Source: Prochlorococcus sp. AG-355-P18 (GTDB lineage Bacteria; Cyanobacteriota; Cyanobacteriia; PCC-6307; Cyanobiaceae). From it: a stretch of DNA of 61,441 nucleotides. This document shows positions 36,450 through 45,598 of this stretch, piece by piece. Position numbers and translations under genes: made by a program. Position 1 is the first letter of the stretch. Every line of letters starts with the position of its first letter. Where the stretch lies: the NCBI GenBank assembly GCA_003280515.1, contig QCER01000011.1, positions 1 through 61,441 on the forward strand, written 5' to 3'. The notes beneath the pieces were generated by a model. It saw only the letters and a program-made list of their open reading frames with translations, did not search any database and was not told the DNA's origin.

Positions 36450-38245
36450 TAAAAATTCGCAAATCCTTTTTGTTGAAGCTCAGAGAGCTGAAAATATAAA
36501 CCCTTTTTCAGTCTCAATTCACTATGCGTTCCCTCTTCAACTAATGCGCCCCCTTTTAGGACTAAAATTTTATCAGAACTTTCAATAGTTGCTAATCTGT
36601 GAGCTATTACTAATGCTGTTCTTTTTGACAAAATTCTCTCAAGATCTTTCTGCAAAGTAGCCTCTGTAGAGGGATCCATAAACGCTGTTGCTTCGTCCAT
36701 TATTAAAACGACAGGATTTCTAATCGCTACTCGAGCTACTGAAAGAAGTTGTCTCTCACCAGAAGAGAGATTTCCCCCTCTTTCTCTTAGTAAGGTATTC
36801 AAACCCTCAGGTAATTTTTTCAACAAATTATCTAACCCTAATTCGTTACAAAGATTTTCTAATTCAAGATTGTCTACATTAGAATTTAGTTTCAAATTGT
36901 CTGCGACATTTCCACTAAAAATAAAGGTATCTTGCAAAACTACTCCCAACATATTTCTAAGAGTTGCAATAGGAATATCTTTTATATCTATATCATCGAT
37001 TAAAATTTGACCTGATTGAGGTTCATACAATCTACATAATAATCTTATTATGGTAGTCTTACCTGAACCAGTTGGCCCTACAAAAGCCACATGCTCTCCT
37101 GGATTGATCATGAAAGATAAATTCTTTATGATATGTTCGCCCTCGTTATAGAAAAAATTAACATTCTTGAACTCAATTTTCCCCTTAAATTTCTTATTTA
37201 AATTTTTAGAATTTTCTAAAAAATGTTTTGCAGAAATAGAGTCTTTAATTTGTATTTCTTCATCCAATAATTCATTTATTCTCTCTACAGCTGTTAAACC
37301 TCCTTGTATCTGAGTAAATCTTTCTGCAAGTTGCCTTAAAGGTTCAAAAAGTCTCTGGGAATACAAAATAAAAGTTGTTAATGTTCCTAAACCAATATTT
37401 CCAGAAGTAACAAGATATCCTCCAACTGCCAAAACCAAGGAAACCGCGGCAAGAGAAATCCATTCTATAAAAGCCGAAATACTACTGTCATAAAATATTG
37501 TTCCATTTACTGCTTTCTTATAGGCAACTCCAGTATTTGAAAATTTTTTACTATTGAAAGCTTCTCTCCTGAACATCTGAACAACTTCTAAACCTTGAAG
37601 ATTCTCTTGAAAGTCAGAGTTGAGTTGAGACAATTCTTCTCTTACTTGATAATTGGCTCTTCTATAACGTTTTTGAAGCCAAATAATAAAATATGAAACT
37701 GGGATTTGAGTCAAAAGTAATAAAATGGCAAGCCCTCGATCAATTGACAGCATTGTCAAAGAAATTACTATCAGACTGACGAAGTCAGCAATTACTCCAA
37801 CTGCCCCACTACCAAACACCTCGGCTAAAGCATCAACATCATTTGTTAATCTCGTTAATAATTTCCCTACCGGCATTTTATCGTGATACTTAAGAGATAA
37901 AGATATTGAATGATCAAAAAGTTCTCTTCTAATTCTTGCTGTCAAACGTTGTCCCACTGCTTGGATATTGTATGTTTGGTATCCCTGTAGAACTAATCGG
38001 AATAATACAGTTATAAATAAAGTTAGGATTATGGCATTTATTGATTGCCCAAAGAAAGTCTTACTTAGCCAAACATCTGTAGTTTCGTTCTTTAGAATAG
38101 TAATTGCTTGACCAACTAATAATGGTTGAATAGCTCCAGAGAAAGAAACAGGTAACAAAACTATTAAAATCAAATAAATTGTTTTTTTATCTTTAGTTAA
38201 ATATTTACCTAACTTTTTAACCCTTCTAAAATCTTTAAAAAACAT
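36449..38245 (-). CDS. ABC exporter, fused permease and ATPase (MsbA-like)
   Basis: 598-residue half-transporter. Six membrane helices occupy about residues 20-320, with the type-I exporter fold. The ATPase domain holds Walker A GPTGSGKTT, signature LSSGERQLLS, and the D-loop/Walker B VLIMDEATAFMDPSTEA. It probably exports lipid or hydrophobic substrates as a homodimer. Substrate cannot be read from sequence. It follows hisG by 12 bp and overlaps the GNAT start by one base. Confidence 0.88.
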   Translation of the reverse strand: MFFKDFRRVKKLGKYLTKDKKTIYLILIVLLPVSFSGAIQPLLVGQAITILKNETTDVWLSKTFFGQSINAIILTLFITVLFRLVLQGYQTYNIQAVGQRLTARIRRELFDHSISLSLKYHDKMPVGKLLTRLTNDVDALAEVFGSGAVGVIADFVSLIVISLTMLSIDRGLAILLLLTQIPVSYFIIWLQKRYRRANYQVREELSQLNSDFQENLQGLEVVQMFRREAFNSKKFSNTGVAYKKAVNGTIFYDSSISAFIEWISLAAVSLVLAVGGYLVTSGNIGLGTLTTFILYSQRLFEPLRQLAERFTQIQGGLTAVERINELLDEEIQIKDSISAKHFLENSKNLNKKFKGKIEFKNVNFFYNEGEHIIKNLSFMINPGEHVAFVGPTGSGKTTIIRLLCRLYEPQSGQILIDDIDIKDIPIATLRNMLGVVLQDTFIFSGNVADNLKLNSNVDNLELENLCNELGLDNLLKKLPEGLNTLLRERGGNLSSGERQLLSVARVAIRNPVVLIMDEATAFMDPSTEATLQKDLERILSKRTALVIAHRLATIESSDKILVLKGGALVEEGTHSELRLKKGLYFQLSELQQKGFANF

Positions 38246-38257
38246 TTAACTAATCTT

Positions 38258-38896
38258 CTATAAAGCATTAGTTGATTCTATTGATAAAATAGTATCTCTG
38301 AGGTAATTATCATCTAACCTCATAGATAAAGGATTTCCAATTAGTCTTGCGGTCGAGTAATAAAGGTCATCTATTTTTATTAAACCATTCTCTTTAAGAG
38401 TCTTTCCTGTTGCCACCAAATCAACTATTGCCTCTGCCATACCTGTAATAGGGCCAAGCTCGACAGATCCTGTCAAATGAACTATTTCTGCAGGAATATT
38501 TAATTCATCAAAATAAGATCTTGCTGTTTTTATAAATTTACTCGCTACTTTACAATTCGCCGGAAGATCAGTTGGTTTTGAGTAATTGCTATTTTTCTTA
38601 ACCGCCAACGACATATGACAACCACCAAATCCTAAATCTAACAACTTTGCAACTTTTAATTCAGATTCTCGTAAAACGTCATACCCAACAATACCCAAAT
38701 CAGCCTGACCATAACTTACATAAACAGGCACATCTCCATTTCTTACTAATAAAGCTTTTGCCCGTTTACAATTTGATTCAAAGGTTAATGATCTATTATT
38801 TTCGTTCAACGCATCTGAGAAATCTAATCCAGCTCTTTTAAAAGTTGAAATTGAATCTTTTAACAGAGCTCCTTTTGGTAAAGCTATAGTAAACAT
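38258..38896 (-). CDS. hisG: ATP phosphoribosyltransferase, short form
   Basis: First step of histidine synthesis. At 212 residues it is the short HisG_S, which lacks the C-terminal regulatory domain and needs the HisZ subunit, not in this window. Motifs are [14 protein letters not shown], the PRPP loop region [13 protein letters not shown] and [12 protein letters not shown]. It is divergent from gloB (40 bp) and leads the minus-strand run hisG-ABC-GNAT. Confidence 0.95.
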   Translation of the reverse strand: MFTIALPKGALLKDSISTFKRAGLDFSDALNENNRSLTFESNCKRAKALLVRNGDVPVYVSYGQADLGIVGYDVLRESELKVAKLLDLGFGGCHMSLAVKKNSNYSKPTDLPANCKVASKFIKTARSYFDELNIPAEIVHLTGSVELGPITGMAEAIVDLVATGKTLKENGLIKIDDLYYSTARLIGNPLSMRLDDNYLRDTILSIESTNAL

Positions 38897-38936
38897 AGAT
38901 CAATTTCTTCCAAGGATTCTTCATTCTAAGTTAACA

Positions 38937-39677
38937 ATGGAATTTAATAAAGCTCGAAATATTACCGGACTTAGAGTTTTAAGTGATAACGTCATTTGGT
39001 TGTTGGTAAAAGATAAATCCGTTGTGGTTGTAGATCCATCTGTTCACGAACCGGTTATCAAATATATAAATGAAAACAATTTTCATTTAGAAGCAATTTT
39101 GCAAACTCATCATCATTCAGATCATATTGGAGGGACGAAGTCTCTTATTGAAAGATGGCCAAATGTAAAGGTGATTGCTTCCTCCAAAGAAAAAAGTCGA
39201 ATACCTTTTCAAAATGTATCTGTAGAGGATGGAGAAACTTTGAATATTTTAGGTGAAGAAGTAAAAATAATTGAAGTATTAGGACATACAAGCTCACATA
39301 TTTCCTTCTTTTTGAATGGGGAAAATCCTGTTCTTTTTATTGGTGACACATTATTTTCTGGAGGCTGTGGAAGAATTTTTGAGGGAACTTATCAACAAAT
39401 GTATTCTTCACTAGAAAGAATCAAATCGTTACCAAAAAATACCCTCATATATTGTGCACATGAATATACAAAGGCAAATATATTGTGGGCATTGAATCTC
39501 AAGCCAGAAGATCAAGATATAAAAAATAAACTTTTGGAAGTTGAAAAAAAACTTTCTCTTAATGAGTTGACAATTCCATTTTTACTTGATGAAGAGATGA
39601 AAATAAACCTTTTCTTAAGAGCAAAAAATTTAGAAGAATTTACGTTTTTAAGAGCAAATAAAGATTTATGGGTTTAA
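38937..39677 (+). CDS. gloB: Hydroxyacylglutathione hydrolase (glyoxalase II)
   Basis: Metallo-beta-lactamase-fold enzyme hydrolysing S-lactoylglutathione in methylglyoxal detoxification. The binuclear metal motif THHHSDH is at residues 57-63; further ligands are in [10 protein letters not shown] (about 117), [17 protein letters not shown] and CAHEYT. The 246-residue length is normal. It links with gor and the GST-like gene as glutathione metabolism. RidA follows 24 bp downstream. Confidence 0.93.
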   Translation: MEFNKARNITGLRVLSDNVIWLLVKDKSVVVVDPSVHEPVIKYINENNFHLEAILQTHHHSDHIGGTKSLIERWPNVKVIASSKEKSRIPFQNVSVEDGETLNILGEEVKIIEVLGHTSSHISFFLNGENPVLFIGDTLFSGGCGRIFEGTYQQMYSSLERIKSLPKNTLIYCAHEYTKANILWALNLKPEDQDIKNKLLEVEKKLSLNELTIPFLLDEEMKINLFLRAKNLEEFTFLRANKDLWV

Positions 39678-39701
39678 ATAGATAAGTATCTTCTTAAAAA
39701 A

Positions 39702-40094
39702 ATGTCCCCCAAACAAGTAATTAAAACATCAAAGGCTCCAGATCCGGTAGGACCTTATAATCAAGCAATAAAAGCTGGGGATTTTATCTATTGTTCTGGT
39801 CAAATTGCTATAGACCCAGCTTTAAATGAAATAACATGTTTAGGCGATATAGAGAAGGAAACTATTCAAGTTTTAAAAAATCTCGCAGAAGTTCTTAAAG
39901 CTGGTGGAGCAAAAATAGAGGATGTAATAAAAACAACTATTTACTTAACGGACTTAAGTAATTTTCAAATTGTCAACAAAATATATAATGATTTTTTTGA
40001 TATTGAGAGTCCTCCAGCAAGGGCCTGTGTGGAAGTTTCATCTCTACCAAAAGGAGTTTTAGTTGAAATAGATTGCGTCGCATTTCTAGATTAA
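39702..40094 (+). CDS. ridA: RidA/YjgF family reactive-intermediate deaminase
   Basis: 130-residue trimeric protein that hydrolyses reactive enamine/imine intermediates such as 2-aminoacrylate. Family motifs are APDPVGPYNQAIKAG near the N-terminus, YCSGQIAIDP, and the C-terminal PPARACVEVSSLPKGVLVEIDCVA, including the catalytic Arg (PPARA). Length is typical. It is placed 24 bp behind gloB, and both are metabolite-damage-control genes. Confidence 0.95.
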   Translation: MSPKQVIKTSKAPDPVGPYNQAIKAGDFIYCSGQIAIDPALNEITCLGDIEKETIQVLKNLAEVLKAGGAKIEDVIKTTIYLTDLSNFQIVNKIYNDFFDIESPPARACVEVSSLPKGVLVEIDCVAFLD

Positions 40095-40179
40095 TTTCTA
40101 ATTATTGAGAAATTTAAAATATGAACCAATTGTGGACCATAGTTGTATAGATTATTAGTTGATAATTCATCTTTGATCT

Positions 40180-40407
40180 ATGACAGCAGCAAAGCTTAAT
40201 ATAGATGAACTAGAAGCAGGTTATCCTTTATTTTGCAAAGCTCTTAGACTATTAATTTTAAAAGGAAACTCAGTTAAAGATATAGAAAAGACAGTGTGTT
40301 GGAGTCATCTTGAAACTTTAAATAGATGTCTACCTGGTAGATATAAAGCACCGACATATTTAATGGCTTTGATCAAAAGAGATATTGCAAAGCCAAATAA
40401 TTATTAA
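40180..40407 (+). CDS. DUF3136 family small protein
   Basis: 75-residue protein fitting DUF3136, a picocyanobacterial family of unknown function. Its central LKGNSVKDIEKTVCWSHLETL reads like a helix-turn-helix (residues about 28-48), followed by CLPGRYKAPTYLMALIKRDIA. It is convergent with the acRAF-like gene across 6 bp. A role in DNA binding is only suggested by the HTH-like spacing. Confidence 0.65.
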   Translation: MTAAKLNIDELEAGYPLFCKALRLLILKGNSVKDIEKTVCWSHLETLNRCLPGRYKAPTYLMALIKRDIAKPNNY

Positions 40408-40413
40408 AAAGGA

Positions 40414-40653
40414 CTAATCTTCTAAATAAAATTTATCAATATTAATTGAAAAGTCTTTTTCCTTGTCTGATATTTCTTTATTGTTTAAAAAAATTGAAAG
40501 ACTTATAAAATTCTTACCGAAGCTGATATTTGGATAGATATCACTTTCTTTACATAATTGCTCAATTTTCCCCATAAATTTACTTATTTTTGAGTATTGA
40601 TCAAATTCAAATCTTTTTTCAATCCTCAAAGGTGATTCTCTTTCTTTCCACAT
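40414..40653 (-). CDS. acRAF / pterin-dehydratase-like carboxysome assembly factor
   Basis: 79-residue protein resembling pterin-4a-carbinolamine dehydratase. In alpha-carboxysome loci this position, after csoS4B, is held by acRAF, which assists RuBisCO assembly and has lost dehydratase activity. Visible elements are RIEKRFEFDQYSKISKFMGKI and an ISFGKNFISLSIF strand. The usual catalytic histidine motif of true dehydratases is not evident, consistent with a chaperone role. A 73-bp gap follows csoS4B. Identification rests mainly on synteny. Confidence 0.75.
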   Translation of the reverse strand: MWKERESPLRIEKRFEFDQYSKISKFMGKIEQLCKESDIYPNISFGKNFISLSIFLNNKEISDKEKDFSINIDKFYLED

Positions 40654-40726
40654 TACATTCTTTATTACAAACTAATTACACTATACCTTCAACAAAGTTT
40701 CTATATAAATTTTTGAAGTTAAAATT

Positions 40727-40975
40727 TTAAGAACTCTCCCAAAAATCAATAATACCGGCAATTGTTAAATCGGTTTGAACTTCTGGATTAGGGCATGCAA
40801 ATCTTGCGGCAGAGCCACTAGCAGTAAAAACCCAGTTTCCTTCTCTAGCTCCAACAGGATCAACAGCAACTAATTTCTTTCCTTTATTATTTTCTAAAAT
40901 TCGTAAATTCATATGACCTAAGCCAGCGACTCTTTGAGTGCATACCATCCTTCCTAATACCTTCATAACTTCCAC
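40727..40975 (-). CDS. csoS4B: Carboxysome vertex protein CsoS4B
   Basis: 82-residue pentamer-forming BMC vertex (CcmL/EutN) protein capping the icosahedral shell. The motifs MKVLGRMVCTQRVAGLGHMNLRI, VAVDPVGAREGNWVF and the C-terminal TDLTIAGIIDFW fit the family. Start is GTG at 40975; ATG at 40966 (MKVLGR) is the alternative. It follows csoS4A by 18 bp. The paralogue CsoS4A shares the D-V-G and IVGIIDHW-type signature. Confidence 0.93.
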   Translation of the reverse strand: MEVMKVLGRMVCTQRVAGLGHMNLRILENNKGKKLVAVDPVGAREGNWVFTASGSAARFACPNPEVQTDLTIAGIIDFWESS

Positions 40976-40993
40976 AATTAATATTCTCCTTTT

Positions 40994-41245
40994 TTATGAC
41001 TTGTCAGGATCCCAATGATCAATAATTCCAACAATCGTTAAATCGCTAGGATAAGATTTACTGCCCGCAGCTTCTCTAGCAGCAGAACTTCCAACACAAA
41101 TTACCCAATCTCCTGGCTTACAGCCAACAGCATCAACTGCAACTTTATTAGAGGAACCATCTAATACAACTTGCAGATGTTTATGTTCAAAACCTGGAAT
41201 CCTATTTGTGGAAACAAGTGGTTTTACAACCTTGCAAATTAACAT
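40994..41245 (-). CDS. csoS4A: Carboxysome vertex protein CsoS4A
   Basis: 83-residue pentameric vertex protein, paralogue of CsoS4B. Features are MLICKVVKPLVSTNRIPGFEH, VAVDAVGCKPGDWVICVGSSAAREA and the C-terminal SDLTIVGIIDHWDPDKS. It follows csoSCA by 2 bp, and the operon order csoSCA-csoS4A-csoS4B is the canonical one. It closes fivefold vertices of the carboxysome shell. Confidence 0.94.
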   Translation of the reverse strand: MLICKVVKPLVSTNRIPGFEHKHLQVVLDGSSNKVAVDAVGCKPGDWVICVGSSAAREAAGSKSYPSDLTIVGIIDHWDPDKS

Positions 41246-41247
41246 AA

Positions 41248-42777
41248 TTAGTGAGCCTCCTCTGTTTTTTTATCTAAAGACATTCCAATAATTTGAGCGG
41301 AATGAATGTTGTCCCTATCTCTAATAGTAGAGCAAGTATGCAACAAACCTTGATCAACTAAATTTTTATATCTAATTGATATCGCATTATTAACTCTTTC
41401 ACAATCATTTATTGCCCTCTCTTTTGCGCCGGGTACTTTTCCAGAGTAATCAAATCTTATTACTACCGGAATTGGTAGATCTTGAGAAACATTTAATCCA
41501 GTAAAAATCTTCACTCCAACATCTAAATCTGGAGCCCCTTCTTCGACTGTATCTAAATGAGCAAAATAAGTTAAATTTCTGAGATGTACTTCTTTGAAAC
41601 CAATACCTACTCCAATAAACCTCTCTGCATGTCCAATATCTTCATAAGAACCATTATGAAAACTTTTAACATAATCAATTTGAGAAATATTATTGACAAT
41701 TAATTTATACGTAAATTTTCCCAGTCCACTGAGTTTATCTTTTGAAGATTGCTTAGAAATTATCTGGCAAATTTCTCTTTCCGCATCCTCTTTTGAAAAA
41801 TTTATAGTTGAATTATAAATATCTAATGTAGAAATAGTTTTTTCTAAATCTATACCGCCATCGCTAGTTGATAAATGTATTTTCAATGAATCAGTGTCTG
41901 TATCAAGTCCAATTAACATTAAATCCACAGAAGCTCCGCAGCAAAAGCTATTCTCTACAGCCTCTTTGAAAGCATATAATTTATTTCTACCTTCTGCTGC
42001 AGCTAACTCGTCATTACTCCCATGTGCTGCGCATCCCTGATGCAAAGGATCTACTGAACTAAAATGATAAGTTACAACTTTTAAGTACCTGGTATCTTTA
42101 TGAGCTTCATTAGGAACATTCTCTCTATATCTTTTATGTTCAGTTTTAACCCATCGATTAACGGTATTTTCAATATCAAACAATGCTCCAGCATGGGATC
42201 TTCTTCTTACTGAACTAAAAGGTATTCTCATTACATAAGCAACTGAATGAGCTAATCTTCCATCTGAACAAGGAGTTATATCAAGTAAATGTATTCCACA
42301 AGCTAAAAGAAATTTTTCAAAGTCTTCCGCATCCCTACTTCCAGCAGCACCTTCAAGTGGATCATTATTAAAAAAATTGTCGCTAAGTTTCTCATGCTGT
42401 TTGAAAGCACACCATGCATATAAAGCCCTCATATCAAGAGGTTTAACCCAGGATTTATCTAATACATCTAGGGGTAAATCTATTCCCAAATTTTTTCTTG
42501 ATATTTTCTGAGCCTTATTTATAAAATCTTCGTGATGTTGAATTCGGGCAATTTCCTTGAGAGTTGGAACAATTTCGTCAAAATCACTTTTTATTTTACT
42601 TTCATACCTAAATAGATTTTCATTTTGAATATTATTAGTTAATTTATGAGACTTCCCAGAATCGCTTAAATTATTTGATTCTTTAGTTTGTATATGGATA
42701 TTTTCAGTAAAAGTTTTCATTGGAGCGGTCGGCCCCAATGTGAAGTTCTTGGCTTTAGCCAGTCCTCTTAAAGGCAT
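41248..42777 (-). CDS. csoSCA: Carboxysomal carbonic anhydrase CsoSCA (CsoS3)
   Basis: 509-residue beta-type (epsilon-subclass) carbonic anhydrase that turns bicarbonate to CO2 inside the shell. The zinc site matches Cys170 (in CSDGR with Asp172 and Arg174), His238 and Cys249 (in DPLHQGCAAHG), spacing almost equal to that of Halothiobacillus CsoSCA. The N-terminal 55 residues are disordered-looking and likely bind RuBisCO. It follows csoS2 by 7 bp. Confidence 0.96.
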   Translation of the reverse strand: MPLRGLAKAKNFTLGPTAPMKTFTENIHIQTKESNNLSDSGKSHKLTNNIQNENLFRYESKIKSDFDEIVPTLKEIARIQHHEDFINKAQKISRKNLGIDLPLDVLDKSWVKPLDMRALYAWCAFKQHEKLSDNFFNNDPLEGAAGSRDAEDFEKFLLACGIHLLDITPCSDGRLAHSVAYVMRIPFSSVRRRSHAGALFDIENTVNRWVKTEHKRYRENVPNEAHKDTRYLKVVTYHFSSVDPLHQGCAAHGSNDELAAAEGRNKLYAFKEAVENSFCCGASVDLMLIGLDTDTDSLKIHLSTSDGGIDLEKTISTLDIYNSTINFSKEDAEREICQIISKQSSKDKLSGLGKFTYKLIVNNISQIDYVKSFHNGSYEDIGHAERFIGVGIGFKEVHLRNLTYFAHLDTVEEGAPDLDVGVKIFTGLNVSQDLPIPVVIRFDYSGKVPGAKERAINDCERVNNAISIRYKNLVDQGLLHTCSTIRDRDNIHSAQIIGMSLDKKTEEAH

Positions 42778-42784
42778 TATTTAC

Positions 42785-45082
42785 TTAACCTCTTGCACCA
42801 CCTGAAAAGGTAACAAGTTGCCCTTCACGAGTATTACCACTAGATCCAGTTATCAAGAAATCTGGTTTTTCTGTTTCCTCATTTCTTTTAACTTCCATAG
42901 GGGGCATTGCGCTCATGAATCCTGCTCTTGATGGATTTCGCTTTCTAGAAGAAGCTCCCTCTGTGCCTGTTACCTTATCACCGCGATCCCAATCATCACC
43001 AGTTACGTTTCCCACTGATTGTCCTTCACCAGTAATCCTCGATGCGACTCTTTTTTCTGGCGTCTTTGCAGCACGGTCTGCCTCTTCAATTTCCATTTTT
43101 TGTTTATAAGTAATATTTTTATTCGGTTCAAATCTAAATTTTTCAGTACCAGTTACCTTATCAACTGCCATATCAAAAGGTCCTGTTACCTTTGAACCAT
43201 TTTCATATTCATTACCAGTAACACCTTGAGTATTTTTTTCAGAATATTTATCTCTTGATGGTGACTTAACAGAGAATTCATTCCAAGAGTTACCTGCTGA
43301 CTTTTCCGGATTCGCATAAGCAGTATCATGAGGAGGATTATCACAACTTTGTGAGAACTGATCTCCACCAACATAAGGAGTACCTGTTAGGTTTTTACAA
43401 GCACCTTTCTTAGCACCTGTCATTACTCCGCCAATTCCTGGTTGTTGTCCTGTTAGTCTGGCATTTGAATTATTTCCAGAATTAACTGTTGCTCGTGATT
43501 TCATATCTTCAGAAGCTTCATTATTACAATTCTCATTAATCTGATCTAAGCCTGCGTATGGTGTTCCTGTTAGCACTTTGCATGAACCTGGTTCATCTCC
43601 AGTTACTATTTTTGATCTTCCTGTCATAGTACCGCTTATTAAATTTGACTTTGAAGAAAGGCTTAAACCTACTTTTCTAGCTTCTGGTTTTGGTTTTGAA
43701 CCGCAAAACTTCTCATATTGTTGAGATCCTATATACTCATCACCAGTTACATTCTTGCAACTCCCATGTTCATTACCTGTCATATGGTCTGATCTTCCTA
43801 CACCTGTACCAGTTACATTATTCCCATTAAGAGTGTTGTAACTGCCTACTTTTTCAAATGCTTTACCTTTTGGATTTGGCTCTGAGCCAAGATATTGATC
43901 TCCAGTTAACTGATGTCCAGAACCTGATTCATCTCCAGTAACCAGAGTTGATCTACCTGGAAGTGATCCAGATACTTTTAATCCATCAGTTGTAGTACTA
44001 TGTTTAACCTTTGAAGGATTTTTTGGAACATCACCACAATACTTCTGTAATTGATTAGAAGATACATATTCAGTACCTGTAAGGTTTTTACAAGTCCCTG
44101 GCTCATCGCCTGTGACCCTTTCAGATCTACCGACTTCATTTCCAGTTACTTTATTACCTGATGAAGTAGAGGTAACTGTAGATCTAAGTGGTTGTTTATA
44201 ACTTGGTCTATCTTGACAAAATTGGTCAATAACTTCTGCTCCCATATATTGAGTACCAGTGACAGTTCTGCATGTGCTTGCTTCATTACCTGTAGTTTTT
44301 ACAGATCTATTAGCTTGCGTTCCAGTAACTATTTGACCTGAATCAGTTTCACTTTTACCAACTTTCCAGCTTGCATCAGCAATATTTTTTTTGGCTCCAT
44401 TTTTATTTGGACCACATGGTCTACATTTACCATTACCTTTTTTTCCTGTGGCACCAGTTTTACTTCTTAGCTCTCTCACTCTCTGAGAAATCTCTCTACT
44501 ACTTAAATCTGGGTCTCCCCTTCTAGCTAAAGAAGCTGCACTGGTATTTTGTTTAGTTGCAGATTTACCATGCTTAGATTGAGCTTCTCTTCTCGCTAAA
44601 ACAATATCTCTACTAGTGTTAGTAATAGGCTTTCTCTTCTGATTAATTCTTCTTTTAACGTTTGTTTTTGAAGTTTTAATTTCTGTATTATGAGAATTTT
44701 GAACTTCTTGATTTTTGCTTGTGGTAGTTTTGACTGTGTTTACAGGGCTTTCCTTTTTAACATCAGTACGAGTTCTATCAGATGAAGCTATAGCTGATTT
44801 CCCATGGGTAGACATTGCTTTTCTTCTCTCTATTACTAACTCTTTACTAGATAAATTTGTGGGAGAAGATTTTCTATTTACCTGAGTTTTTGGAATATGT
44901 TTTGTAGCTGGTTTAGAAAAATTTTGATTATTAGGTGAAGACTGAGTCCCAGAGATCTGCATATCTTGAGAAGATCGAACTCTATCTTTAGTTGTTGAAG
45001 AATAAGCAGCAGCTTTTTTACCGCTATCACTCATAGCCTTTCTTCTTTCTAGTGCAATCTCTCTACTTGTTTTTTTTGACAT
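42785..45082 (-). CDS. csoS2: Carboxysome scaffold CsoS2
   Basis: 765-residue intrinsically disordered scaffold that binds RuBisCO and the shell. Four N-terminal repeats carry SREIALERRKAMSDSGK-type motifs (about residues 5-25, 80-100, 155-175, 195-215). Six middle repeats follow with VTG-x3-G-x3-VTG cores, most with a CKNLTG-type cysteine; the third lacks cysteines (SGSGHQLTG). The C-terminal region ends in LVTFSGGARG. Start is ATG 45082, behind GAAG; a TTG three codons upstream is less likely. A hairpin (45113-45140) lies between rbcS and csoS2. No frameshift is needed for the full protein. Confidence 0.95.
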   Translation of the reverse strand: MSKKTSREIALERRKAMSDSGKKAAAYSSTTKDRVRSSQDMQISGTQSSPNNQNFSKPATKHIPKTQVNRKSSPTNLSSKELVIERRKAMSTHGKSAIASSDRTRTDVKKESPVNTVKTTTSKNQEVQNSHNTEIKTSKTNVKRRINQKRKPITNTSRDIVLARREAQSKHGKSATKQNTSAASLARRGDPDLSSREISQRVRELRSKTGATGKKGNGKCRPCGPNKNGAKKNIADASWKVGKSETDSGQIVTGTQANRSVKTTGNEASTCRTVTGTQYMGAEVIDQFCQDRPSYKQPLRSTVTSTSSGNKVTGNEVGRSERVTGDEPGTCKNLTGTEYVSSNQLQKYCGDVPKNPSKVKHSTTTDGLKVSGSLPGRSTLVTGDESGSGHQLTGDQYLGSEPNPKGKAFEKVGSYNTLNGNNVTGTGVGRSDHMTGNEHGSCKNVTGDEYIGSQQYEKFCGSKPKPEARKVGLSLSSKSNLISGTMTGRSKIVTGDEPGSCKVLTGTPYAGLDQINENCNNEASEDMKSRATVNSGNNSNARLTGQQPGIGGVMTGAKKGACKNLTGTPYVGGDQFSQSCDNPPHDTAYANPEKSAGNSWNEFSVKSPSRDKYSEKNTQGVTGNEYENGSKVTGPFDMAVDKVTGTEKFRFEPNKNITYKQKMEIEEADRAAKTPEKRVASRITGEGQSVGNVTGDDWDRGDKVTGTEGASSRKRNPSRAGFMSAMPPMEVKRNEETEKPDFLITGSSGNTREGQLVTFSGGARG

Positions 45083-45112
45083 AATCTTCAAATGTGAAAC
45101 TCTTTTGAAAAA

Positions 45113-45140
45113 CTTTCCCCAAAAAATATTTTGGAGAAAG
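45113..45140 (-). terminator. Hairpin between rbcS and csoS2, possible attenuator
   Basis: Inverted repeat of 12-base arms (plus-strand CTTTCCCCAAAA and TTTTGGAGAAAG) with a 4-nt loop. As minus-strand RNA the one mismatch becomes a G-U pair, so the stem is fully paired in the operon mRNA; the other strand has a C-A mismatch. It is followed by UUUUU. It starts 22 nt after the rbcS stop and could lower read-through into csoS2 or protect the rbcLS message. Confidence 0.6.
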
Positions 45141-45162
45141 ATATTTACTACATAAAGTAGAT

Positions 45163-45504
45163 TTAACGTCCTTGGAAAACTACAAAAGCTGTTCCTTGGC
45201 TTTGAGTGTAAGCATCGTATCCGATTATTCTTACGTGGTGATCAGGGTATGCTCTATGACATGCCTCTAATTCACTTACAACCAAGTTAAGATCTTTTTC
45301 CCCAAAGAATGGGAGTTTCCAATAAGACCAATAAGTTTGCATACTTCCACTAGGATGAACATGCTCAATAACAGGACTCCAGCCTTGAGCAATTATGTAT
45401 GCAATTTGATCGTATATTTCTTCCTGGGTCATCGGTGGTAAGAAACCGAATGTTTCCAGGGTTGCAACTGTTTGATAGTCGCCTACTGTGCTCTGGAAAG
45501 GCAT
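45163..45504 (-). CDS. rbcS: RuBisCO small subunit (form IA)
   Basis: 113-residue small subunit. It has ETFGFLPPMTQEEIYDQIAYIIAQGW, YWSYWKLPFFGEKDLNLVVSELEACHRAYPDHHVRIIGYDAYTQSQG in successive pieces, typical of form IA small subunits of alpha-carboxysomes. It follows rbcL by 94 bp with a 9-bp hairpin between, and precedes csoS2 with a second hairpin. Length is usual for the short form IA chain. Confidence 0.97.
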   Translation of the reverse strand: MPFQSTVGDYQTVATLETFGFLPPMTQEEIYDQIAYIIAQGWSPVIEHVHPSGSMQTYWSYWKLPFFGEKDLNLVVSELEACHRAYPDHHVRIIGYDAYTQSQGTAFVVFQGR

Positions 45505-45559
45505 AATTAAATTTAAATGTGAATGAAATTACTCGTAATAGAACGAGATTTGTGGAAGT

Positions 45560-45584
45560 TTGAGGAGAAGAAGAATCTCCTCAA
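45560..45584 (-). promoter_or_regulatory. Hairpin in the rbcL-rbcS spacer
   Basis: Perfect 9-bp arms TTGAGGAGA (45560-45568) and TCTCCTCAA (45576-45584) with a 7-nt loop, 14 nt after the rbcL stop on the minus strand. It has no U tract, so it is more likely a stabilising or processing element than a terminator. The 3' arm does not overlap the rbcS ribosome-binding site. Confidence 0.6.
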
Positions 45585-45598
45585 TTTTGAAATCTGGT

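Noticed and set aside
43186..43374. Second-frame open reading inside csoS2, minus strand
   Set aside because: It overlaps the repetitive csoS2 coding sequence in another frame and shows no own start or domain.
42785..45082. Programmed frameshift in csoS2 as known from Halothiobacillus
   Set aside because: The gene is open as one full-length frame; I could not identify a slippery site by eye, so I make no claim.
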